A DNA stretch of 64,000 nucleotides, taken from Pelomonas sp. CA6. GTDB lineage: Bacteria; Pseudomonadota; Gammaproteobacteria; Burkholderiales; Burkholderiaceae_C. Below the pieces are notes generated by a model. That model was not told where the DNA came from. It did no database searches and saw nothing but the letters and a program-made list of their open reading frames with translations. The DNA lies in contig NZ_JAKZFD010000007.1 of the NCBI RefSeq assembly GCF_022549225.1, forward strand, positions 62,001-126,000. The letters are read 5' to 3'. Positions 8,858 through 16,075 of this stretch are shown here, piece after piece (within the stretch, counting starts at the first letter, position 1; each line of letters opens with the position of its first letter). The translations under genes and the position numbers were made by a program.

Positions 8858-10072
8858 ATGGACAGAATCGAGGGCATGGCGCTGGGTGTGGGCGGATGCC
8901 GCCCGGAAGAGGCGCTGGCCGCGCTGCGGCCGATGACGGAAGGCGTGCGGCCCATCGCGGCGGACGAGTACCGCGGCCGCCTGGAGGCCCTGCAGGCCGC
9001 AATGCGCGCGCAGGGCGTGGATGCCTGCTGGCTCAACGCGGGCAGCAACCTGCGCTATTTCACCGGGCTGGTCTGGCATCCCAGCGAGCGCCTGGTGGGC
9101 GCGCTGCTGCCGGCGCGGGGGCCGCTGCGCTACCTGGCACCCTGGTTCGAGCAGGGCAGCATTCAGGAGCGCCTGGTGCTGGACGCGCCGCTGCTGACCT
9201 GGCACGAGCACGAGAGCCCCTATGCGCTGCTGGGCCGCGAGCTGCCTCCCGGGGCGCGGCTGGCGGTGGACGCGTCCACGCCCTTCTTCGTGGTCGACGG
9301 CCTGCGCGCCGCGGGCTGCGCGGTCGAATCCGGCGCGCCGTGCATGGCGCCGCTGCGCATGCGCAAGTCGGCCGCCGAGCTGGCGCTGATGCAGCGCGCC
9401 TTCGACATGACGCTGGCCGTGCAGCGCGCCGCCGCCAGCGTGCTGCGCGAGGGCATCACCACCACCGAGGTGCAGGACTTCATCGACGCCGCGCACCGGC
9501 GCGTCAGCGGCGCCGGGTCCAGCTTCTGCATCGTGCTCTTCGGCGTGGCCAGCTCATTCCCCCATGGGGTCAGCGAGCCGCAGGTGCTCCAGCGCGGCGA
9601 CGTGGTGCTGATCGACACCGGCTGCTATGTGCAGGGCTACAGCTCGGACCTGACGCGCAGCTATGTGTATGGCCGCGCGGACGAGGACGTGCGCCGCATC
9701 TGGGTGGTGGAGAAGGCGGCCCAGGCGGCGGCCTTCGCGGCCGCGCGGCTCGGCGCGCCCTGCAGCGGCGTGGATGCCGCGGCGCGCGCGGTGCTGCAGG
9801 CCCATGGCCTGGGGCCGGGCTATGCGCTGCCGGGGCTGCCGCATCGCACCGGCCATGGCATCGGCCTGGACATCCACGAGGGCCCCTATCTGGTCGGTGG
9901 CGACGACACGCCGCTGGTGCCCGGCATGTGCTTCAGCAACGAACCCATGATCGTGCTGCCGGGGCGTTTCGGCATTCGGCTGGAGGACCATTTCCACATG
10001 GGCGCCGACGGGCCGCGCTGGTTCACGCCACCCAGCCACAGTCTCGACGATCCCTTCGGCCTCGCGGCCTGA
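8858..10072 (+). CDS. M24 family metallopeptidase (Xaa-Pro aminopeptidase/dipeptidase type)
   Basis: A 404-residue pita-bread-fold peptidase that removes or splits residues N-terminal to proline or hydroxyproline. An N-terminal creatinase-type domain (residues ~35-170, with NAGSNLRYFTGL) precedes the catalytic domain. All five metal ligands are present: Asp253 (VLIDTG), Asp264 (SSDLTRS), His333 (GHGIGLDIHEG), Glu362 (SNEPM) and Glu376 (RLEDHF). A GGGGAG sequence lies just upstream of the ATG. It is divergent from the C69 dipeptidase across the palindromic operator. The GntR gene is convergent and ends 4 bp after this stop. Its specificity fits the proline/hydroxyproline theme of the island. 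Confidence 0.93.
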   Translation: MDRIEGMALGVGGCRPEEALAALRPMTEGVRPIAADEYRGRLEALQAAMRAQGVDACWLNAGSNLRYFTGLVWHPSERLVGALLPARGPLRYLAPWFEQGSIQERLVLDAPLLTWHEHESPYALLGRELPPGARLAVDASTPFFVVDGLRAAGCAVESGAPCMAPLRMRKSAAELALMQRAFDMTLAVQRAAASVLREGITTTEVQDFIDAAHRRVSGAGSSFCIVLFGVASSFPHGVSEPQVLQRGDVVLIDTGCYVQGYSSDLTRSYVYGRADEDVRRIWVVEKAAQAAAFAAARLGAPCSGVDAAARAVLQAHGLGPGYALPGLPHRTGHGIGLDIHEGPYLVGGDDTPLVPGMCFSNEPMIVLPGRFGIRLEDHFHMGADGPRWFTPPSHSLDDPFGLAA

Positions 10073-10076
10073 AGGT

Positions 10077-10787
10077 TCAGGCGCGGCGTGGCCTGCGCGC
10101 CGCCGCGGGCTGCGGCGCCGGCGGCGCTTCGGTGACGTCGACGAAGGACTGCAGCGCGCCCAGGATGTGCTCGCGCGTCAGCCTTGCGGCCAGCCGCGCG
10201 TCGCGCGCGATCACGGCGTCCAGCAAGGCCTTGTGCTCGGCGCGCGCCTGCGCCATGCCGTCGGTCAGGCGCAGCTGGTCGATCAGGTAGCGCTCGGTCT
10301 TGTCCAGCGCGCTGCGCACCGCCTGCAGGTGGTAGGGCATCTGCGCGTCGCGGTAGAGCGCTTCGTGGAAGTCGCGGTTCAGGTCGCCCCAGCGCATCGG
10401 GTCCTTCTCCTTTGCGAAGGCCTGGCAGCAGCGCTGCGCCAGCGCCAGCGTTTCTTCCGACAGGCGTCGCACGGCCTGTGCGATCAGTTCGGCCTCGACG
10501 AGCGCGCGGAACTGGCAGATCTCCGCGATCTCCTGCTGCGACAGGCCGGCGACCGTGTAGCCGTGGTAGCGGCGCATCTCCACCAGCCCGTGCTGCTCCA
10601 GCTTGGTCAGCGCCTCGCGCACCGGGATGCGGCTGGTGTTGAAGCTCTGCGCCAGGTCTTCCTGGCGCAGCGGCTGGCCCACCGGCAGCTCGCCGGAGAT
10701 GATGGCGCGGCGCAGGCGTTCGAACACCAGGTCGGAGGCGGAAGGCGTCTGGCTGACGTCGATGGGCGGGAGCTTGATCGGGGCCAT
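10077..10787 (-). CDS. GntR family transcriptional regulator (FCD subfamily)
   Basis: A 236-residue regulator. An N-terminal winged helix-turn-helix (residues ~15-80: VFERLRRAIISGELPVGQPL, SFNTSRIPVREALTKLE, HGLVEMRRYHGYTV) is followed by an all-helical FCD ligand domain with conserved Asp/His positions (DLNRDFHEALYRDA, EHKALLDAVIARD). The ATG at 10787 is chosen because it begins just ahead of the DNA-binding domain. It is divergent from the DHDPS-family gene, with the palindrome at 10848-10861 in the shared promoter region. By family precedent it is probably an autoregulated repressor relieved by a pathway intermediate. Confidence 0.93.
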   Translation of the reverse strand: MAPIKLPPIDVSQTPSASDLVFERLRRAIISGELPVGQPLRQEDLAQSFNTSRIPVREALTKLEQHGLVEMRRYHGYTVAGLSQQEIAEICQFRALVEAELIAQAVRRLSEETLALAQRCCQAFAKEKDPMRWGDLNRDFHEALYRDAQMPYHLQAVRSALDKTERYLIDQLRLTDGMAQARAEHKALLDAVIARDARLAARLTREHILGALQSFVDVTEAPPAPQPAAARRPRRA

Positions 10788-10847
10788 GGGCGGGAACGGG
10801 ATGGAGGCGGTCCGGCGCATTATGCGTCCTGGTCCGGAAAACTGTAC

Positions 10848-10861
10848 ATTGGATCCAATAT
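10848..10861. promoter_or_regulatory. putative GntR/FCD operator 2
   Basis: ATTGGATCCAAT (10848-10859) followed by AT is the same 12-bp palindromic core as at 8796-8811. It lies 60 bp upstream of the regulator start and 59 bp upstream of the deaminase start. This position would allow autoregulation and control of the deaminase-dehydrogenase-oxidase operon. Confidence 0.7.
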
Positions 10862-10920
10862 CCATTAAGCTGACCAAATCGCAACTGTGCAAAGTCCTGC
10901 GCGGCAGGCAAGGAGCTCGT

Positions 10921-11814
10921 ATGTGGAAGGGTGTCATCCCCGCGGTCACGACCAAGTTCACGGCGTCCGGTGAGCTGGATTTCAAGGAGATGCAGCGCTG
11001 CTTCGCGCTGCAGATGGAGGCGGGCTGCGACGGCCTGATCGCCTGCGGTTCGCTGGGCGAGGGCCCCATGCTGTCGCACGACGAGCGCCTGGACGTGCTG
11101 CGCGCGGTGAAGGAGGTCACCGGCAGCCGCCCCGCGCTGCTGACCGTGGCCGAGGCCGCCACCCGCGAGGCCTGCCGCCTGGCCGAGCGCGCCGCGGCCG
11201 CCGGTGCCGACGGGCTGATGGTGGTGCCCAGCACCATCTATCACACCGACCGGCGCGAAACGGTGGCCAATCTGCGCGCCATCGCCGCCGCGGGCGACCT
11301 GCCGGTGATGATTTACTCCAACCGCGTGGCCTACCGCGTCGACGTCACGACCGACATCCTTGAGGAGTTGGCCGACGACGCGCGCTTCGTCGCGGTCAAG
11401 GAGTCCAGCGACGACATCCGCCGCACGACGGAAATCCTCAGCCGCCTGGGCTCGCGCTACGACGTCTTCACCGGCGTGGACAACCTCGCCTTCGAGGCCC
11501 TGGCCGTGGGCGCGGTGGGTTGGGTGGCCGGTCTGGTGGTGGCCTTCCCGCGCGAGACGGTCGCGATCTATCGCCTGATGCAGGCCGGCCGCCAGGCCGA
11601 GGCGCTGGCGATCTACCGCTGGTTCCGCCCTCTGCTGGACCTGGACGTGTCGACCTACCTGGTGCAGAACATCAAGCTCGCCGAGGCGCTGGCGATCGGC
11701 TCCAATGACCGGGTGCGGGCGCCGCGCCTGCCGCTGGACGGTGCGCAGCGCGAGCGCGTGGCCGCCATCGTGGCGCAGGCGCTGCGCGAGCGCCCGACGC
11801 TGCCCCAGTTCTGA
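10921..11814 (+). CDS. DHDPS/NAL-family lyase, probable 1-pyrroline-4-hydroxy-2-carboxylate deaminase
   Basis: A 297-residue TIM-barrel enzyme of the DapA/N-acetylneuraminate lyase family. The Schiff-base lysine is Lys160 (AVKESSDD) and the proton-relay tyrosine is Tyr132 (MIYSN). The pyruvate-binding GSLGEG loop is at about 40-47. DapA itself is unlikely because the gene opens an operon with a semialdehyde dehydrogenase and an FAD amino-acid dehydrogenase. That set matches hydroxyproline catabolism, in which this family deaminates pyrroline-4-hydroxy-2-carboxylate to 2-oxoglutarate semialdehyde. An alternative is keto-deoxy sugar acid dehydratase. An AAGGAG site precedes the ATG, and the GntR operator lies upstream. 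Confidence 0.85.
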   Translation: MWKGVIPAVTTKFTASGELDFKEMQRCFALQMEAGCDGLIACGSLGEGPMLSHDERLDVLRAVKEVTGSRPALLTVAEAATREACRLAERAAAAGADGLMVVPSTIYHTDRRETVANLRAIAAAGDLPVMIYSNRVAYRVDVTTDILEELADDARFVAVKESSDDIRRTTEILSRLGSRYDVFTGVDNLAFEALAVGAVGWVAGLVVAFPRETVAIYRLMQAGRQAEALAIYRWFRPLLDLDVSTYLVQNIKLAEALAIGSNDRVRAPRLPLDGAQRERVAAIVAQALRERPTLPQF

Positions 11815-11831
11815 GCCGGAGGAGAAAGCGC

Positions 11832-13265
11832 ATGGAATTCAAGAGCCTGATCGGCGGCCGCTGGGTCGCCGGGCCGCGGTCGCAGCCCAATGTGAACCCG
11901 TCCGACACTGAAGACATCGTTGGCCAGGCCTGGCTGCTGGACGAGGCCGGCGTCGACGCCGCGATCGCCGCCGCGAAGCAGGCCGCGCCCCAGTGGGCGG
12001 CGAGCACGCCGCAGCAGCGCTTCGATGTGCTGGACCGCATCGGCACCGAGATCCTGGCGCGCCGCGACGAGCTGGGCCGGCTGCTGTCGCGCGAGGAGGG
12101 CAAGACCCTGGCCGAGGGCGTGGGAGAAGTCGCGCGCGCCGGTCAGATCTTCAAGTTCTTCGCTGGCGAGGCGCTGCGCCAGGGCGGCCAGCACCTGGAT
12201 TCGGTGCGCCCGGGGCTGGAGGTGGACATCTGGCGCGAGCCGGTGGGCGTGGTGGGCCTCATCACGCCGTGGAACTTCCCCATCGCGATCCCGGCCTGGA
12301 AGGTGGCGCCGGCGCTGGCGCATGGCAATGCCGTGGTGCTCAAGCCGGCCGACCTGGTGCCCGGCAGCGCCTTCGCGCTGGCCGAGATCATCGCGCGCTC
12401 GGGCTTGCCCGAGGGCGTGTTCAACCTGGTCCTGGCGCGCGGTTCGGTGGCCGGGCCGCGCCTGGTCGACAGTCCGGACATTCACGCCCTCAGCTTCACC
12501 GGGTCGGTGGGTGTGGGCCGGCGCCTGGCGGCCGACTGCGGGCTGCGGCTCAAGAAGCTGCAGCTGGAGATGGGCGGCAAGAACCCGCTGGTGGTGCTGG
12601 ACGACGCCGACCTGGAGCTGGCGGTGAATGCCGCGGTGCAGGGCGCCTTCTATTCCACCGGCCAGCGTTGCACCGCGTCCAGCCGGCTGATCGTCACCGC
12701 GGGCATCCACGACCGCTTCGTTGCCGCCTGTCGCGAGGCGCTGCGCGCGCTGAAGGTGGGCGATGCGCTGGACCCGTCCACGCAGATGGGGCCGGTGGTC
12801 GACGAAACCCAGCTTCAGCAGGATCTGGACTGGGTGGCGCGCGCCCAAGCCGACGGCGCGCGGCTGGCCTTCGGCGGCGAGCGCCTGCAGCGGGCGCGGC
12901 CGGGCTTCTATATGGCGCCGGCCCTGCTGGTCGACACCGACAACGCGATGGCCATCAACCGCGAGGAGGTCTTCGGGCCGGTCGCCAGCGTGATCCGCGT
13001 GAAGGACTACGAGGAGGCGCTGGCCGTGGCCAACGACTGCGAATTCGGCCTGTCCGCGGGCCTGTGCACCGGCTCGCTGAAGCACGCGATGGACTTCAGG
13101 CGCCGCGTCCAGGCCGGCATGGTGATGATCAACGCGCCCACCGCCGGCGTGGACTATCACGTGCCCTTCGGCGGCCGCAAGGGCAGCAGCCTGGGGCCGC
13201 GCGAGCAGGGCACGGCCGCGGCCGAGTTCTACACCACGCTCAAGACCTGCTACCTCAAATCGTGA
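11832..13265 (+). CDS. aldehyde dehydrogenase, probable 2-oxoglutarate semialdehyde dehydrogenase
   Basis: A 477-residue NAD(P)-dependent aldehyde dehydrogenase. Visible elements are the TPWNFP cofactor motif, LKPADLVPGSA, the FTGSVGVG Rossmann loop, catalytic Glu246 (LEMGGKN) and catalytic Cys280 (GQRCTAS), and EEVFGPV. It starts 17 bp after the deaminase stop behind a GGAGGAG site, and its stop overlaps the next start (GTGA). In the inferred pathway it oxidises 2,5-dioxopentanoate to 2-oxoglutarate, feeding the TCA cycle. Family membership is certain; the substrate rests on operon context. Confidence 0.93.
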   Translation: MEFKSLIGGRWVAGPRSQPNVNPSDTEDIVGQAWLLDEAGVDAAIAAAKQAAPQWAASTPQQRFDVLDRIGTEILARRDELGRLLSREEGKTLAEGVGEVARAGQIFKFFAGEALRQGGQHLDSVRPGLEVDIWREPVGVVGLITPWNFPIAIPAWKVAPALAHGNAVVLKPADLVPGSAFALAEIIARSGLPEGVFNLVLARGSVAGPRLVDSPDIHALSFTGSVGVGRRLAADCGLRLKKLQLEMGGKNPLVVLDDADLELAVNAAVQGAFYSTGQRCTASSRLIVTAGIHDRFVAACREALRALKVGDALDPSTQMGPVVDETQLQQDLDWVARAQADGARLAFGGERLQRARPGFYMAPALLVDTDNAMAINREEVFGPVASVIRVKDYEEALAVANDCEFGLSAGLCTGSLKHAMDFRRRVQAGMVMINAPTAGVDYHVPFGGRKGSSLGPREQGTAAAEFYTTLKTCYLKS

Positions 13266-14575
13266 GTGCCGCGGACTGGAGCGGCGCCCTCCGCGACGAG
13301 GCGCTGCCGCCGCTGCTGCTCGACAGGCATGCCGTGCAGCCGCTGGTGGTGGTGGGCGGCGGCGTGGTCGGCGTCAGCATCGCGCTGCGCCTGCAGGCCC
13401 GCGGGCGTCCGGTGCTGCTGCTGGAGCGCCGCGGCATCGCTGCCGAGGCCAGCCGCGGCAACGCCGGGGCGCTGGCCTTCTCGGACATTCAGCCGCTGGC
13501 CTCGCCGCGCATCCTGCGCCAGGTGCCTCGCTGGCTGCTGGACCCGCTGGGGCCGCTGGCGCTGCGCCCGGCTTATTTACCGCGCATGCTGCCCTGGCTG
13601 TGGCGCTTCTGGCGCGCCAGCCGGCCGCGGCAGGTGGAGGCCTCCACGCGCGTGCAGGCGGCGCTGCTGGCACTGTCGGCGGCCGAGATGCCCTACCAGC
13701 TGGCGCTGGGCGGCGCCAGCGCCATGCTGCGCCGCGACGGCAACCTGCACCTCTACGACAGCGAGGCGCACTGGCGCGCCAGCCTGCCCGGCTGGGCCCT
13801 GCGCGAGCGCCATGGCATCGCCTTCGAGCACCTGCATGGCGCGCAGGCGCTGGCCGCGCTGCAACCCGGGCTGGCGCCGCAGCTGTGCCATGCCACCTTC
13901 GTGCCGCACTGGCAGACCGTGGAGGACCCGCAGCAGCTGGTGCTGCGCATGGCGCAGGCGTTCGCCGCGGCGGGCGGCCGCATTGCACGCGCCGAGGCGC
14001 AGGCGCTGCGGCCCGAGGCCGACGCGGTGGCGCTGCAGCTGGCCGGGGGGCAGGTCTTGCGCGCGCAGCAGGTGGTGGTGGCGGCCGGGGCCTGGTCACA
14101 CCGGCTGGCGGCCACGCTGGGCGAGCGCATTCCGCTGGAGACGGAGCGCGGCTACAACACCTCGTTGCCGCCGGGAGCGCTGGACCTGCGCCGGCAGCTC
14201 ACCTTCGCCGACCATGGTTTCGTCGTTACGCCCATTGGCGGTGGCGTGCGCGTGGGCGGCGCGGTGGAGTTCGGGGGGCTGGCGGCCGCGCCGGACTACC
14301 GACGCGCCGACGCGATGCTGGCCAAGGCGCGCCGCTTCCTGCCGGCGCTCAAGCCCGAAGGCGGCACGCGCTGGATGGGCTTCCGGCCCTCGCTGCCGGA
14401 CTCGCTGCCGGCGCTGGGGCCGGCGCGCGCCGACGCGCGCGTGATCTACGCCTTTGGCCATGGCCATCTGGGCCTGACCCAGAGCGCCGCGACCGCCGCA
14501 CTGGTGGAGCGCCTGCTGGCCGGCGAGGCGCTGCCGCCGGAGCTCGCGCCGCTGTCGCCGCGACGCTTTGGCTGA
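13262..14575 (+). CDS. FAD-dependent D-amino-acid dehydrogenase (DadA-like), probable cis-4-hydroxy-D-proline dehydrogenase
   Basis: A 437-residue FAD oxidoreductase of the DAO/DadA family. The start is a GTG overlapping the ALDH stop by four bases (GTGA). The dinucleotide-binding motif VVVGGGVVGVSIALRL is at ~28-43, with a second FAD segment VVVAAGAWSHRLA. The C-terminus has GFRPSLPDSLPALGP and FGHGHLGLTQS, typical of D-amino-acid dehydrogenases. Together with the deaminase and ALDH it would take cis-4-hydroxy-D-proline to 2-oxoglutarate. The 2-epimerase needed to make the D-isomer from collagen hydroxyproline is not encoded anywhere in this window. Confidence 0.88.
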   Translation: MSAADWSGALRDEALPPLLLDRHAVQPLVVVGGGVVGVSIALRLQARGRPVLLLERRGIAAEASRGNAGALAFSDIQPLASPRILRQVPRWLLDPLGPLALRPAYLPRMLPWLWRFWRASRPRQVEASTRVQAALLALSAAEMPYQLALGGASAMLRRDGNLHLYDSEAHWRASLPGWALRERHGIAFEHLHGAQALAALQPGLAPQLCHATFVPHWQTVEDPQQLVLRMAQAFAAAGGRIARAEAQALRPEADAVALQLAGGQVLRAQQVVVAAGAWSHRLAATLGERIPLETERGYNTSLPPGALDLRRQLTFADHGFVVTPIGGGVRVGGAVEFGGLAAAPDYRRADAMLAKARRFLPALKPEGGTRWMGFRPSLPDSLPALGPARADARVIYAFGHGHLGLTQSAATAALVERLLAGEALPPELAPLSPRRFG

Positions 14576-14630
14576 GCGCGCCTGCGGCCGACGGTCGGCC
14601 CGCACCCTTCGGGGCTTGGTGAGCGGAGCC

Positions 14631-14663
14631 GGCCGGTGCCGACGTGAAAAGTTGGCACCGGCC
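14631..14663 (+). terminator. inverted repeat, possible terminator of the catabolic operon
   Basis: GGCCGGTGCC and GGCACCGGCC form a perfect 10-bp stem around a 13-base loop, 55 bp after the oxidase stop. The downstream tract (TGACCTTTCG) is only weakly T-rich, so termination is plausible but not classical. The rest of 14576-14799 becomes AT-rich near 14700-14740 and probably holds the promoter of the CheY-like gene. Confidence 0.5.
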
Positions 14664-14799
14664 TGACCTTTCGCCGGGTGCATTGATTTCGGGGTTCATG
14701 TCGTTTGTATGATTTTTATCAATTAAACGATTTCTCCAGTGTTCACGATGGCGGGATGCCGGCGGAAATCTTCACCGTGAACGCGACGAGGCCCCACGC

Positions 14800-15267
14800 A
14801 TGACATCCCCTGAAGCAAGAGCGACGACGCCAGGCGGCGGTGCAGGTGCGGCCCGGCTGGCCGGCAAGACCGCGCTGGTGGTCGACGACTTCGCCACGAT
14901 GCGCCGCATCGTGGCGTCTCTGCTCAAGGCGCTCGGCTGCGAGCATGTGATCGAAGCCGAAAACGGAGCCGAGGCGCTGCGCGTACTGGCGCAGCAGAAG
15001 GTGCACCTGGTGGTCAGCGACTGGAGCATGCCGCAGATGACCGGGCTGGAGCTGCTGACCCAGCTGCGCGCCGACCCCAGGCTTCAGTCGCTGCCCTTCC
15101 TGATGGTCAGCGCCGAAGGCTCGCGTGAGAACATCGTCGAAGCGGCGCGCAGCGGCGCCGACGGCTACATCGTGAAGCCCTTCACCGCCGCGGTGCTGGG
15201 CGACAAGGTGGCGCTGGTGATGCGCAAGCGCGCCGAGGCGGCGTCGGCGCTGGCGATGCCGGCCTGA
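14800..15267 (+). CDS. single-domain CheY-like response regulator
   Basis: A 155-residue protein with a ~22-residue Ala/Gly-rich N-terminal extension followed by one receiver domain. Key residues are visible: the acidic pair in VVDDFATMRRIV, the phospho-acceptor Asp in VVSDWSMPQMTG, the Ser/Thr position in MVSAEGS and the Lys in YIVKPFT. The DFATMRRIV and SDWSMPQMTG segments closely resemble chemotaxis CheY rather than DNA-binding regulators, and no output domain follows. It has no chemotaxis neighbours here, so its kinase is probably encoded elsewhere. An AT-rich promoter-like region precedes it; a strong ribosome site is not obvious. Confidence 0.9.
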   Translation: MTSPEARATTPGGGAGAARLAGKTALVVDDFATMRRIVASLLKALGCEHVIEAENGAEALRVLAQQKVHLVVSDWSMPQMTGLELLTQLRADPRLQSLPFLMVSAEGSRENIVEAARSGADGYIVKPFTAAVLGDKVALVMRKRAEAASALAMPA

Positions 15268-15293
15268 GCGCGTCGGCCGCGCGCGGGCCGGGC

Positions 15294-16010
15294 TTACTCC
15301 TCCGCCGAACCGGACCAGTAGGCCTGACGGACGCCGGCGTGCTGCCGCAGGCCGTCCACCGCCTTGTCCAGCTCGTCGGGATCGACGGCGGTCGCGAACA
15401 GCCGGGCCTCCAGCTCCACGGCCTGCTCGCCCATGGCGCGGACCTCCAGCTCGCGCACCGGATAGGCCGCCGCTTCCAGGGCCTCCACGAGGGTCTCCCG
15501 GAGCCGCACATGATCCTCGGGCGCGCAGGTCAGGTGCACGGCATAGCTCGCCTCGCCGCGGGCCTCTTCGATCGGCCGCCGGTTGATGCGGTTGACCACC
15601 GGCCGCAGCAGCGTGTTGCTGGCCAGCACGAAGAGCGTGGCGACCAGGGCCTCGGCGAGCAGGTCCGCGCCCGCGCAGGCGCCCACCGCGGCCGACCCCC
15701 ACAGCGTGGCGGCGGTGTTCAGCCCGATCACGTTGGCGCCCTCCTTCATGATGGCGCCCGCGCCCAGAAAGCCCACGCCGGAGACCACGTAGGCCACCAC
15801 ATGGACGGCCGCGTCATGGCCGCCCAGCCGGTTGGCCATGTCGACGAACACCGCGGCCGCGACCGCGACCAGCGCATTGGTCCGCAGGCCCGCGCTGCGC
15901 TGGCGCCATTGCCGCTCCAGGCCTATGGTCGTGCCCAGCACGAATGCGGCGCCAACGCTGACCAGGGTGTCCAGCAGCGAGGGCAGGTTCAGGTTGTCAA
16001 AGGCTTGCAT
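15294..16010 (-). CDS. mgtC: MgtC/SapB family membrane protein
   Basis: A 238-residue membrane protein. Residues 1-150 are the MgtC/SapB domain with four or five hydrophobic helices and the family motifs GLERQWRQRSAGLRTNALV and GVGFLGAGAIMKEG. Residues ~160-230 are a soluble ACT-like C-terminal domain. It lies 65 bp downstream of mgtA in the same direction, which supports a magnesium-limitation operon. MgtC proteins inhibit ATP synthase and support survival at low Mg2+ in Salmonella; whether this homologue does the same is unknown. It ends 26 bp from the convergent CheY-like gene. Confidence 0.93.
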   Translation of the reverse strand: MQAFDNLNLPSLLDTLVSVGAAFVLGTTIGLERQWRQRSAGLRTNALVAVAAAVFVDMANRLGGHDAAVHVVAYVVSGVGFLGAGAIMKEGANVIGLNTAATLWGSAAVGACAGADLLAEALVATLFVLASNTLLRPVVNRINRRPIEEARGEASYAVHLTCAPEDHVRLRETLVEALEAAAYPVRELEVRAMGEQAVELEARLFATAVDPDELDKAVDGLRQHAGVRQAYWSGSAEE

Positions 16011-16075
16011 CGTGCGTTCTCCGCCAGGGTGAGAGCCTAGTGGCCTTGCGTGACTGTTGTGGGTCTGGCCGTTCT

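Noticed and set aside
12000-14575. Possible fusion of an 860-residue reading frame across the aldehyde dehydrogenase and FAD genes
   Set aside because: The first 423 codons are an out-of-frame shadow of the dehydrogenase; the real FAD protein starts at the GTG overlapping the dehydrogenase stop.
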